This document shows positions 10,901-20,700 of a DNA stretch of 25,000 nucleotides, piece after piece. Below the pieces are notes generated by a model, which was not told where the DNA came from, searched no databases, and saw only the letters and a program-made list of their open reading frames with translations. Each line of letters opens with the position of its first letter. Position 1 is the stretch's first letter. The position numbers and the translations under genes were made by a program. Source of the DNA: Owenia fusiformis (taxonomy: Eukaryota > Annelida > Polychaeta > Sabellida > Oweniidae); NCBI GenBank assembly GCA_903813345.2, contig CAIIXF020000207.1:1-25000 (forward strand), read 5' to 3'.

Positions 10901-13900
10901 CAGACCCTTGGGGAATTCAATTATCACATATCTACCAATAGACAAACTCCAGGCGATCACAAAAAAATGGTTGCGATAGGTCCAGTGACAGGTACGATGT
11001 CATTGCCCATGAAATAGCGTAAACAAGTTTGGCATATATATCCTGTTTATTAGTACTAGATGCTGTACTTTAATCATAAAGTTATTATTACCTATCAATT
11101 ATACACAACATGATGAGACCAGCGGCGATCAGTAATCCCGACATTCCTACTGCAATGGCCCCAATTACGCCTGCGCCCATGGAGCCTTCAACACGATGGA
11201 TATGGGTGATCTCAGCAGGTATTGCCACTGGAGTCTTAGATGATATTGCCTCTACAGGTGTTGTATCTGCAAGAAGCCAATTCAAGTCAATCGTTCACCT
11301 TTTCTGGTCAGATCATTGACATTCCTACGTAATTCATAACAAATAATAACACCAACTTTAACTGTCTTGCAACTGCTAAGTTTGTGTCAACCATCAGGCA
11401 AGGAGTTGGAATATAGATCAATTGTATTTGTTAGTCTATTGTGCGTACTGTCAAATCATATATTAATCCTTAAGTGGTGCAGGGGGCTATTCTGTTTCCT
11501 TTTTTTGTCATTGAATTTTTGACCTGGCTTTTCATAAAACTGAATACTAGTAAAGCATGTTTTCGCAAAAATATAACTTTGGAAGCGCAATTTCTATATC
11601 ATTCATAAGTATATGTATACAACTGTTGACATACACATTAATAATAGCACAATATAATAAAAGTAAACACAAATTATTGGGAGGTGAATAACATTTCCAA
11701 TGAGCGGCCGCTCACCCCCCCCCCCCGGCCAGAAATTCTTTCAAAATCATGCATTTTTCACCATTCGCATGATTTTTTTGCCAAAAACTGTCAAAAAGCT
11801 CCTCCCTTGGCAAAAGCTCCCCTTGGTAAAACCGCTCCACCAGGAAAATCCTGGATTCGGGCCGGCCAAACCGGTAGTGTAATTCCAATATAGCCTAACC
11901 TAAGGTTAAGTTATTCAAAGCATTGCCTACATATACAACAACAGCCATCCTATTTGTTTTTCAATGTTTTTCATGTGAGATAACTTTTAATTTCCATGGG
12001 TTAAAATTCTAGGGTTAAGGGTACAGTGTAGGTTACAATACCAGGATATTTCTCATTGACAATGAATCATGTGATTGATGAAGTACCTTTTGTGTTGGTC
12101 GTTGTTGGTGACTGCTTTTCAGTGGTTGTTGGAATTTCAGTTTGTTTGAGTATTTCACAGGTAGTCCCAGTCCATCCGGCACGACATACACATTGGAAAC
12201 CAAGGGACTTACTCTACAAAAAATCATATACATGATATAAACAAGCAAAAGTTCGAAATAAACGACGTTATCTATCACCCGCGGCCGAGTGCTTTAAATT
12301 AAAAAGGAACATTGCGTCACTTGACCAATTCGTGAACTTGCACACATTAATGAAGTCATCAATATAAATAATTCAGAATAATTTTACTGAGTTTGTAGAT
12401 TTCTATGTAAAATACAAAAGTTCGGTACTTACGTTACACCATCCTCCATTTCTACAAGGATTGGTCGCGCAGAAATTTGAAGGTGCAAACTCACAGCGTT
12501 GACCTGTAAAACCTTTTTGACACTGACACGTTATTTCGCCACCTGGCCTACTGCTACACTTGCCTCCATTTCGACAGGGGTTTTCCTTGCATAGATCCAC
12601 AACTAATCCACAGTCCTTTCCATAAAAACCTCTTTGACAAATACAGGTAAATGGTGTGCGTCCTTTACCGTTTAAACAGTGTCCCCCATTCCTACATGGA
12701 CTGGAATTACAGTGATTCACTTCGTCTTTACAGGTTTTACCTCCATAGTCTCGTGTGCATTTACATTTGAAGGCATTCTCTGTTACAGTGCAGATACCTT
12801 TATTGTAACAGGGGTCACTTTTGCATGGGTTCACTTTCTTCTCACAGTGTTTACCTTGGTACAATCCAACACATCGGCATCGATATGACATAAGACCATC
12901 TTTGGATTTGTCATTAATACAACTGGCTCCATTCTTACAAACGTTTTCATCGCATGGATTTATAATTGTTTCACAATTTTTGCCCTTGTATTTTCTATCA
13001 CAAACACACATGTAGCTGTTAAGAAGGTCCACGCACTGACCGTTATTTTTACAGGGGTGGCTGTGGCATTCGTTAACCTCTAATTCACAGTTTTTCCCAG
13101 CTAATCCAGGTATGCATTTACATCTGTACTCATTACCGAAACCTGAGCATTTGCCGTCATGTTTACAAGGGTTGGAAACACATGGATTAATACGCTTTTT
13201 ACATCTCTTGCCGGTCCACCCTGCGGCACAGGTGCATTTTGCAACAACTTTTCCAGCTTCGATGTCATTTCTACAACTCCCTTTATTTCTACATGGAGAT
13301 TTCTTGCACCGATCAATCTTCTTTTCGCAATTCTTTCCCGTGTATGGCGCCTGGCAGCTACATTTATATCGTCTTTTGGTCTTACCCAAGGCTGAGCATT
13401 TGCCATTTTGCTTACAAGGATTAGATGCGCATGGATCAACACGCTTCTTACATGTCTCCCCTATCCAACCTTTAGCGCATGTGCATTTTGCGACAACTTT
13501 ACCATCTATAATATTGTTTTTACATTTCCCCTTGTTTTTGCAGGGAGATTTCTTGCACCGATCAATCTTCTTTTCGCAATTCCTCCCTGTGTATGGCGCA
13601 TGGCAGCTGCATTCATATCCTCTTTTATTCTTTAAAAAGCCATGACATTCCCCTCCATTTTTGCATGGTTTCAGAAAACATTTGTTACTTAGTTTCTGGC
13701 AGTTGGTGCCATGGTAGCCAAGTCTACAACTGCAAGTATAACCATTCACCTTGTCTCTACATGTTCCACCATTTGCACATGGGTTGCTCCTACATTCATC
13801 GATGTTAATCTCACACAATTCCCCCGAATATCCCGGTTTGCATATACATACCGCTTTCTTCCCTATAACCTGACACTTGCCTTTATTTTGACAAGGAGAT

Positions 13901-16880
13901 CGTGTACATGGTGTTGCTCGCTTGCTGCAGAATCTTCCGGCCCATTTAGCGGTACATGTACATTTGAATCCATTCACCAGATCTTCGCAAGTTCCCTTGT
14001 GGAGACATGGCATACTCGCGCATTCATTTATGTTGTATTCACAGCTATGTCCTGCATATCCTGCCTTACACTTACACCAGTAGCCATGCACGCTATCTAT
14101 GCACTTTCCATCATGTTCGCAAGGCAATGTCCTACAATCATTTTCGTTGGTCTGACATTGGTGACCTGTAAATCCTTTAGTACATTCACATTTGAATCCG
14201 ACATTGGTATTGATACATTTTCCTCCATGGTAGCATTGATTTACTTGACAGTGGTTCTTCGTCAATGAACAAAGTTCACCATAATAACCTTCCTTGCATT
14301 CACATCTAAAACTTCTAACGCCATCGATACATTTAGCATTGTTATGACATGGTGAACTTGCACAATCATCCTTGTTCTTAGCGCACGTTCGTCCATAGAA
14401 TCCCCTTTGACATTTACAAGAAAACCTTCTTCCTTTATGGCCTCTTCGAGAGCATTTTCCATCGTGGTGACATGGTTTTGATATACAAGGGTTATTTGGC
14501 TTTTCACAGCGTCTTCCATAATGAGTTTTCGGACACAAGCATCTAAATGAATTGAATTTTGAGATACACGTGCCAGTTTTGCAAGGATGTTTAGCACATC
14601 TATCTATTTTATCTTCACAGTGCTTTCCTGTGTACCCAGCTCTACAGCGACATCTTACTCCATTAATCATGTCAATACACTTCGCTCCATTTTGACAAAC
14701 TGGATTACTCTTGCAGTCATTTATATTTTTCTCACATCTAGAACCAATGAATCCAATCGCACATTTGCATTGATAGCCATTGGTTAAATCTACACACGCT
14801 CCATTATTTTTACAAGGGTGGCTGGTACATTCATTCACATCATTTTCACACAATTGTCCGCCGAATCCATTTTGGCAAATACACTGGAATCCATTTTCGA
14901 TGGCATTACATCGTCCTCCATTCTTACAAGGTGATGATACACATTCGTTAGTTTTTGCCTCGCATCTAACACCCCCATATCCGGGAGGACAATTGCAATG
15001 GAAACCATTGAGAAGATCTTTACATTTGCCTCCATTTTGACACGGTGAGCTTTTACATTCATCGTCATCGATTTGGCAGAACTTTCCAGAGAAACCAGGA
15101 AGACATCGACATCCAAAATCATTTATCTTGTCGATGCACCGACCGCCATGTTTACAGGGTAATCCAGCACAGTCGTCCACATCAAATTCACACATAAACC
15201 CTCGGAAGCCAGGGCGGCACTTGCAAACAAATCCATTTACCATATCTGTGCACTGTCCACCATTCTGGCAAGGTTGACTGGCGCATTCATTGCCTTCATC
15301 TTCACATCTACGGCCTACAAATCCGGGCTTGCACTCACAGACGAATTTGTCCACCTCGTCAATACACGTACCACCATTTCTACACGGCATGCTGATACAT
15401 TCATTAATGTCAACCTCACAATACCTTCCTGTATATCCACTCTTACAGCTACAGGTGAAGCCATTGACAGAGTTCTTGCAATGGCCGGCGTTCTGGCATG
15501 GGGAACTCAAACAATTGTTGACCAGTGTTTCACATCTGCCACCTTCAAATCCTGCTTTGCACATGCAATTGTAACCATTAACTTTTTGAACACACCAACC
15601 GTTGTTACGACAAGGCATGCTGGCACAGTTATCTGTCACAAGCTCACATCGAGGACCCTCAAATCCTAAAGAAATATAAATGAAGATGTGGTGTTGACAT
15701 ACAATTTGGAGGCCTTTTAGTAATATTTCAAATCATGCGTCTGTCATGTCTGTATTAATCTAAGAAAAAGTTGCTGAAAGTAAAATAATCAGTTTCAAAC
15801 ATGGAAACTACAATGTAGAAAGATCGGATAACAATCAATGACAAGAATGAACAATATATAGTTACCTGGCTTGCACAGACACCGAAAGCCGTCTAGCCTG
15901 TCCATGCATTTTGCTCCGTTGATACAGGGTGAGCTCTTACAATGATTGAGACTTCGATTGCACAGTTTACCTCCAAATCCTGCATGGCAGATACAGGCAA
16001 AGCCGGTTGATGTTTCAACACAATGGCCGTTACGCTTACAAGGTGAACTATCACATGCACTCTTGTGTTTTACGACCTCAATTTTCACTCGTTTGGGAAG
16101 CTGTATTTCTGAAATGAAATGTCCATTTGATTATATAGAGGCGATATAAAAATCTACTTCCAAGCGATGTTCATCGTGTCACAATGCTTGTTATTGATCG
16201 GCGTACTGAAAACTGGAATATAAAATAGAAGTGGAAAGGTGACTTCTATTTTGTCCAATAAGTGAAATTAACTGGAATCTTTAAGAAACTAAAATTATGT
16301 GCAAATATTGATTCATTTGATTGTGATATTTGTAAAAAACATACTACTACTCATTTCGGAAAATAATACAGTGAAAAATACAAAACACATTATTTGTGTG
16401 TAAGGGATACCGGATATGATTATGATAGATTTACGTTGAGTTTTTTTTAACAATTTGATTCATATTATCACTTTTACTATTACTTACAAATGCTATATTG
16501 AAATATCTATAATGTTAACAATGTTTTGAAAAATAAAATGTCAAAGTATATATGATAGTCAATTTGTGGAAAATATACAACATTATGTAAATTCTGGTAA
16601 TGTAAATATACAAGGTGAGAATAAAAGGTAATCCAAACATATGAATGTTGATAACTCACTCATTAAACATGGATGTGAGGTCATATTTGGCACAATTAAA
16701 CCGTGGTTCATTTTCTTTCATTGTATAAAGTTATTGAATGATCTATCCCTAATGGTCACGATTTTGCTCTAAATGCTGAAACGTGACACACTCACCGGAC
16801 ATAATCGACCAGACTTTTATCTGTGGGGCGTCTATGTAACAGTCTTTGAAACAAGCGATGAGAAGGAAAATTAGAGCCAT
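7730..16880 (-). CDS. Seven-exon gene: single-pass membrane protein with 30 EGF modules
   Basis: Coding exons, in order of translation: 16880-16796, 16108-15866, 15665-12433, 12213-12087, 11266-11092, 8296-8245, 7942-7730. Every junction has GT-AG and all phases agree, giving 4128 coding bases and 1375 residues. Order: signal peptide (about 1-19); a short linker; 30 EGF modules (about 45-1206), many with C-x-N-G-G-x-C and C-x-C-x(2)-G-(F/Y)-x-G-x-x-C; a Thr-rich stalk (1207-1255); a membrane helix (about 1262-1286) with small residues; an R-R-R-R stop-transfer; C-V-S-C-K-K, possibly palmitoylated; and an acidic tail with Y-D-P-L and D-S-D-E-E-D. Some modules carry the D-x-(N/D)-E-C calcium-type start. 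It has no DSL, LNR, laminin-G or ankyrin domain, so it is not Notch, Delta, Jagged or Crumbs. The likely role is cell-surface adhesion or signalling. Modules 20-27 are unusually Lys-rich. Confidence 0.85.
7943..8244 (-). other. Intron 6 of the EGF gene
   Basis: This is a short AT-rich intron between the microexon and the last exon. I see nothing in it beyond the splice sites. Confidence 0.75.
8245..8296 (-). CDS. EGF membrane protein, exon 6 (juxtamembrane microexon)
   Basis: The exon is 52 bp, with acceptor TTTTCAG|ACGACGG and donor ATCGAG|GTACGT. The first base completes the Arg codon split from exon 5, giving R-R-R-R-N, then a C-V-S-C-K-K motif. It is too short to stand out on its own. 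Phase agreement on both sides and the stop-transfer charge pattern support it. Confidence 0.8.
8505..9440. mobile_element. Inverted-repeat (foldback-like) element A
   Basis: Inner arms pair 8691-8711 with 9209-9229 (21 bp, perfect inverted). The left end near 8561-8579 (TTTGAATTTTTAAAC) pairs imperfectly with GTTTAAAGATTCAAA at about 9416-9430. There is no transposase frame. The segment 9255-9430 is a direct, diverged copy of 9648-9800, so elements A and B are related. Confidence 0.6.
9467..9850. mobile_element. Foldback element B, near-palindrome
   Basis: The arms meet near 9645. 9467-9483 pairs perfectly with 9804-9820 (17 bp), and 9512-9547 pairs perfectly with 9726-9761 (36 bp). Its outer flank (9784-9802 and 9825-9838) is the inverse of 8556-8574 and 8528-8541 at the left end of element A, so the whole block 8505-9850 can also fold. 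No protein is encoded. Confidence 0.75.
10350..10355 (-). terminator. Poly(A) signal of the nested peptide gene
   Basis: The minus strand reads AATAAA about 33 bases after the TAA stop at 10390-10388. It completes a compact transcription unit entirely inside the host intron. Confidence 0.6.
10388..10816 (-). CDS. Small secreted basic prepropeptide, intronless, nested in EGF gene intron
   Basis: The product is 142 residues. M-D-T-F-C-Y-L-M-L-T-T-I-V-I-R-Y-V-S-G looks like a signal peptide, followed by a pro-region with acidic residues (about 20-59). A furin-type site R-S-K-R (60-63) comes next, then a mature part of 79 residues very rich in His, Arg and Lys and without cysteine. The C terminus is L-M-R-Y-G-K: a basic residue after Gly is the classic amidation signal, so processing could leave an R-Y-amide end. 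Further dibasic sites are R-R (87-88), K-R (118-119) and R-K (135-136). The ATG has A at -3 and G at +4; a TATA box and AATAAA flank it. It could be a neuropeptide or hormone precursor, a cationic host-defence peptide or a matrix peptide. I recognise no family. It has the same strand as the host gene. Confidence 0.72.
   Translation of the reverse strand: MDTFCYLMLTTIVIRYVSGRNYANVVFKLNQAASGDDLLESAHPNNFANARHLETVVNQRSKRSAHVNFNPFMSGLRPWHRYKHHSRRLRNLRHHKIRHYHKIKGITGKMLIWLPAYKRYVWVPKAKPQTVNANRKLMRYGK
10891..10900 (-). promoter_or_regulatory. TATA box of the nested peptide gene
   Basis: The minus strand reads TATAAAAGGC, 75 bases upstream of the ATG at 10816. This is the correct spacing for a start site near 10865-10870 and a short leader. 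The leader contains AAGGTAAAAC, which could act as a donor, so a 5' UTR intron cannot be excluded. Confidence 0.65.
11092..11266 (-). CDS. EGF membrane protein, exon 5 (transmembrane segment)
   Basis: The acceptor is TTCTTGCAG|ATACAA and the donor GATAG|GTAATA, 175 bp, entering in phase 1 and leaving in phase 2. It encodes D-T-T-P-V-E, the rest of the stalk, then about 25 hydrophobic residues rich in Gly/Ala/Ile/Leu and ending C-I-I-D before the arginines. Confidence 0.85.
11267..12086 (-). other. Intron 4 of the EGF gene
   Basis: It contains the short GC-rich insertion at 11702-11882. The remainder is AT-rich and shows nothing else. Confidence 0.75.
11702..11882. mobile_element. 181-bp GC-rich non-autonomous insertion
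   Basis: TTCCAAT at 11695-11701 and again at 11883-11889 is a 7-bp target-site duplication. At its left edge is the perfect palindrome TGAGCGGCCGCTCA (11701-11714), followed by a run of 12 C. The right part contains AAATCCTGGATTCGGGCC, reminiscent of short interspersed elements common in marine invertebrates. It has no coding capacity. Confidence 0.6.
12087..12213 (-). CDS. EGF membrane protein, exon 4 (end of EGF 30 and stalk)
   Basis: The acceptor is TTTTGTAG|AGTAAG and the donor AAAAG|GTACTT, 127 bp. It completes module 30 (S-L-G-F-Q-C-V-C-R-A-G-W-T-G-T-T-C-E) and starts a Thr/Pro stalk suited to O-glycosylation. The fit of two half modules across this junction is strong evidence for the splice. 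Confidence 0.9.
12214..12432 (-). other. Intron 3 of the EGF gene
   Basis: The intron is 219 bp, phase 0, between the two halves of EGF 30. Nothing else is seen. Confidence 0.8.
12433..15665 (-). CDS. EGF membrane protein, exon 3 (giant EGF exon)
   Basis: The exon is 3233 bp, with acceptor TTTCTTTAG|GATTTG and donor AAC|GTAAGT. It holds the end of EGF 2, modules 3 to 29 complete and the first half of module 30, with no intron. EGF arrays in animal genes are usually split by phase 1 introns between modules, so one exon with 27 whole modules is unusual. Modules 20-21 and 22-23 are a recent duplication with a 249-bp offset. Confidence 0.93.
13295..13582 (-). repeat. Recent 249-bp duplication of an EGF pair within exon 3
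   Basis: A 39-bp block at 13295-13333 recurs identically at 13544-13582, and the surrounding 249 bp are similar. The protein shows it as D-R-C-K-K-S-P-C followed by a V-V-A-K-C-T-C-A module, twice. The offset is 83 codons, so the frame is kept. Confidence 0.85.
15866..16108 (-). CDS. EGF membrane protein, exon 2 (EGF 1 and part of EGF 2)
   Basis: The acceptor is CATTTCAG|AAATAC and the donor CCAG|GTAACT. The exon is 243 bp with phase 1 at both ends. It encodes a basic linker, EGF module 1 (C-D-S-S-P-C ... G-G-K-L-C) and most of module 2, which is completed in exon 3. Confidence 0.88.
16109..16795 (-). other. Intron 1 of the EGF gene
   Basis: The intron is 687 bp, AT-rich and phase 1. I recognise no repeat or exon in it. 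Confidence 0.75.
16796..16880 (-). CDS. EGF membrane protein, exon 1 (signal peptide)
   Basis: ATG at 16880-16878 is the first Met after an in-frame upstream TAA, and it has G at -3 and G at +4. The product starts M-A-L-I-F-L-L-I-A-C, a short but acceptable signal-peptide core. The exon ends at TCCG|GTGAGTG in phase 1. An overlapping open frame on the same strand (16792-17034) lacks these properties and is not the gene. Confidence 0.75.
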
Positions 16881-17069
16881 TACACGAGATGTCTGTGCCC
16901 GTGTAATGAACAACTTTGCAAGATACGTTTAAGTTTGCCTCAAGACAATTTACAGCATGTTTCGTAAAATGGCCATAAATTGACCATTTAGGATAAACCA
17001 ATGAAGCTTGAAAGAATGAAAGGACATTGAACAAGGTTTAGGCCTACTTAAGTGTATGAAATATGACTA

Positions 17070-17595
17070 GTTTAAACTTACTCACTTCGAGAGCAATGTT
17101 AGATTTTGAAACTTATGGCTCTCAAACGGAGAAGTGGACAGCTCATCGATTGTGACCTTTGAAATCGAATTAAGTCGATCAGCGGCCTACTTTTGTTCTC
17201 TAACTATACTATACATCATTATCATCCTTCTGTGCAAGTATTGGAGTGCTGAGGTACTTCCTTTTCGATCAAGACTTGTAATTGTTAGTCGAGTGAATGT
17301 TTTTACTGCCGAATTCCAATATGGCGTTTTCTGCTCGGACATTTTCGTACATTTCCGGAGGTTGTCCGAACCTTACTAATTCTCAAAATTCATTTCGTTC
17401 GTTGCGTATCTCGCTCCTAGCAAACCGCCATATTGGAAATAGGTCTAAAAAACATTCACTCGATGAACAATTTTCAAGTCTTGATCGAACTTAATTCGAT
17501 TTCAAAGGTCACAATCATTGAGCTGTCCAAATGCTCCGTGGGAAAGCTATTATATCAGAATCCAAATATAGCTTTCGCAGGAAGTAAGTTTAAAC
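17070..17595. mobile_element. Long imperfect palindrome (foldback element) upstream of the EGF gene
   Basis: The ends are GTTTAAACTTACT (17070-17082) and its inverse (17583-17595). 17148-17175 pairs perfectly with 17489-17516 (28 bp), and further pairing continues to a centre near 17345, where CGGACA...TGTCCG forms the tip. The left arm carries an extra 83 bp. There is no transposase frame. The inner edge is 190 bp from the EGF gene's ATG, so it must lie in or next to that gene's promoter. Confidence 0.75.
17182..17264. mobile_element. 83-bp insertion in one palindrome arm
   Basis: TCGATCA occurs at 17175-17181 and 17265-17271, flanking an 83-bp segment absent from the matching right arm. 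The second arm shows the empty site, so this is insertion with a 7-bp duplication, or less likely a loss from the other arm. Confidence 0.5.
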
Positions 17596-17639
17596 CCTAA
17601 TTGAATGACTGGGTTATTCACATATGTTCAGGATACCTT

Positions 17640-17659
17640 TTTTTGGATCACCCTGTATA
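17640..17659. repeat. Solo transposon-end-like sequence
   Basis: On the minus strand it reads TATACAGGGTGATCC followed by an A-run, nearly the same as the left end of the candidate element at 5323 but in opposite orientation. No partner end is visible nearby. Confidence 0.35.
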
Positions 17660-17708
17660 TGTACAAAAGTATCTAATCATGGTAAAAGATTTATGATGAA
17701 ATAAATTT

Positions 17709-20700
17709 CTATTGAAAGGAAATCATTTTCATATTGGGCTCAGAACAATATATCAGGACAATATTACCTTTCTTGCCTTTCAGTCGTGTTCTCAGAGTCT
17801 TCAAGCCAGCGTGTTTTGGTGTTACTTTGACATCTTCAACAGTTTTTCTAACTTTTTGTTTACTTCTTGTCCGTTTCACAGCTATTTTGCCATTTTGTTT
17901 TCTACCTCTACGTTTAATAGCCTTTCCTCCTTTTTGTTTCCTGTCTTTTCGTTTGAGAGCATTTTTTCCTTTTTGTTTTCTTTTTCGTTTGACAGACTTT
18001 CTCCACTTTTGTTTTCTGGCAGACTTTTGTTTTCTGCTTCTACGTTTGACAGGCGTTCTACCCTTTTGTTTTCCGCCTCTACGTTTGATAACTTTCCGTC
18101 CTCTTCGCTTCCCGACTCTTCGTTTGACAGCCTTTCTACCCTTTTGTTTTCTGCCTCTACGTTTGATAGCTTTCCGTCCTCTATGTTTTATTCCTCTTCG
18201 TTTGGCAGCCTTTCTACCCTTTTGTTTTCTACCCCTACGTTTGATACCTTTCAGTCCTATTCGTTTTGTTTTTCTTCGTTTGACAGCCTTTCTGCCACTT
18301 GGTTTTCTGCCTCTACGTTTGACAGCCTTTCTACCCTTTTGTTTTCCACCTCTACGTTTAATAGCTTTCCGTCCTCTTCGATTCCTGTCTCTTCGTTTGA
18401 CAGCCTTTCTACCCTTTTGTTTTCTGCCTCTACGTTTGATAGCTTTCTGTCCTCTTCGTTTCCCGCCTCTTCGTTTGATAGCTTTCCGCCCTCCTCGCTT
18501 CCTGCCTCTTCGTTTGACAGCCTTTCTACCCCTTGGTTTTCTGCCTTGACGTTTGATAGCTTTCCGTCCTCTTCGTTTACTGCCTCTTCGTCTGACAGCA
18601 TTTCTACCCCTTGGTTTTCTACCTCTACGTTTGATGGCTTTCTGTCCTCTTCGTTTTCGTCCTTTTCTTTTGACACCCTTTTTACCCCTTGGTTTTCTAC
18701 CTCTACGTTTGATAGCTTTCCGTCCTTTTTGTTTTCTGCCTTTTTGTTGGACAGCCTTTCTGCCCCTCGGTCTTCTGCCTCTTCGTTTGACAGCCTTTCT
18801 GCCCCTTGGTTTTCTGCTTGTTCGTTTGATAGCTTTCCGTCCTTTTCGTTTCCTACCTGTTAGTTTGACAGCCTTTCTGCCCCTTGGTTTTGTGCCTTTT
18901 CGTTTAATAGCTTTTCGTTCTCTACGTTTCCTTCCTCTTCGTGTGACAGCCTTTCTGCCCCTTGGTTTTCTGCCTGTACGTTTGATAGCTTTCCATCCTT
19001 TTCGTTTCCTACCTTTTAGTTTGACAGCCTTTCTACCCCTTGGTTTTCTGCCTCTACGTTCGATAGCTTTTTGTCCTCTTCGTTTTCTGCCTCTATGTTT
19101 TATAGCTTTCCGTCCTCTTCCTCTCCGTTTAATAGCTTTCCGTCCTCTTCCTTTCCTGCCTCTTCGTTTAACAGCCTTTCTACCCTTTGGTTTTCTGCCT
19201 CTACTTTTGATAACTTTCCGTCCTCTACGTTTTCTGCCTCCTCGTTTGACGGCCTTGTTAGTCTTTTGTTTTCTATTTCTACGTTTGATAGCTTTCCGTC
19301 CTTTTCGTTTCCTCCCCCTTTTTACAGCCTTTTTACCCCTTAGTTTTCTGCCTCTACGTTTTATAGCTTTCCGTCCTCTGCCTCTTCGTTTGATAGCTTT
19401 CCGTCCTCTCCCTTTCCTGCCTCTTCGTTTCACAGCCTTTCTACCCCTTGGTTTTCTGCCTCTACGTTTTATAGCTTTCCGTCCTTTTCCTCTTCGTTTA
19501 ATAGCTTTCCGTCCTCTTCCTTTCCTGCCTCTTCGTTTAACAGCCTTTCTATCCCTTGATTTTCTGCCTCTACTTTTGATAGCTTTCTGGCCTCTTTGTT
19601 TTCGGCCTCTTCGTTTGATAACTTTCTGTCCTCTTTGTTTCCTGCCTCTTCGTTTGACAGCCTTATTACCCCTTGGTTTTCTGCCTCTACGTTTTATAGC
19701 TTTCTGTCTTCTGCCTCTTCGTTTGATAGGTTTCCGTCCTCTTCCTTTCCTGCCTCTTCGTTTCACAGCCTTTCTACCCCTTGGTTTTCTGCCTCTACGT
19801 TTGATGGCTTTCCGTCCTCTTCGTATTCTGCCTCTACGTTTGATAGCTTTCCGTCCTCTTCGTTTTCTGCCGCTTCGTTTGACAGCCTTTCTACCCCTCT
19901 GTTTTCTGCCTCTACTTTTGATAACTTTCCGTCCTCTTCGTTTTCTGCCTCCTCGTTTGACGGCCTTTTTACTCTTTTGTTTTCTATTTCTACGTTTGAT
20001 AGCTTTCCGTCCTTTTTGTTTCCTTCCCCTTTTTACAGCCTTTTTACCCCTTGGTTTTCTGCCTCTACGTTTTATAGCTTTCCGTCCTCTTCCTTTCCTG
20101 CCTCTTCGTTTAACAGCCTTTCTAGCCCTTGATTTTCTGCCTCTACTTTTGATAGCTTTCCGTCCTCTTTGTTTCCTGCCTCTTCGTTTGACAGCCTTTT
20201 TACCACTTGGTTTTCTACCTCTACGTTTTATAGCTTTCTGTCCTCTACCTCTTCGTTTGATAGCTTTCCGTCCTCTTCCTTTCCTGCCTCTTCGTTTCAC
20301 AGCCTTTCTACCCCTTGGTTTTCTGCCTCTACGTTTGGTGGCTTTCCGTCCTCTTCGGATTCTGCCTCTACGTTTGATAGCTTTCCGTCCTCTTCGTTTT
20401 CTGCCTCTTCGTTTGACAGCCTTTCTACTCCTCTGTTTTCTGCCTCTACGTTTGATAGCTTTCCGTCCTCTTTGTTTCCTGCCTCTTCTTTTCACGGCCT
20501 TTCTACCCCTTGGGTTTCTGCCTCTACGTTTGATACCTTTCCGTCCTCTTTGTTTTCTGCCTCTTCGTTTGCTAGCTTTAGGTCCTCTTCGTTCTCCGCC
20601 TCTTCGTTTTGCAGCCTTTCTACCCCTTGGTTTTCTGCCTTTACTTTTGATAGCTTTCCGGCCTCTTCGTTTTTGGACTCTTCGTTTGAGAGCTTTCCGT

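Larger units (their letters stand above)
8297..11091 (-). other. Intron 5 of the EGF gene, with repeats and a nested gene
   Basis: This is the largest intron of the gene, about 2.8 kb. It holds the foldback cluster at 8505-9850 and the nested secreted-peptide gene at 10388-10816. The stretches 9851-10340 and 10905-11091 show nothing recognisable. Confidence 0.75.

Noticed and set aside
13101-13645. Frames overlapping the EGF exon on either strand (also 14262-14597 and 14835-15122)
   Set aside because: They are shadows of the cysteine-rich repeat; none shows EGF spacing or any other domain.
7730-16880. Notch, Delta, Jagged or Crumbs orthologue
   Set aside because: EGF similarity alone is not diagnostic; no DSL, LNR, laminin-G or ankyrin repeats, and no Crumbs-type tail, are present.
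16792-17034. 80-codon minus-strand frame overlapping exon 1
   Set aside because: It has no signal peptide or domain; the overlapping frame from 16880 has a signal peptide, good start context and a phase-matched splice.
17712-18863. Plus-strand Ser/Phe-rich frames through the 39-bp array
   Set aside because: They are interrupted by stops in several units and follow from the periodicity of the array; the minus-strand frame is the only one open throughout.
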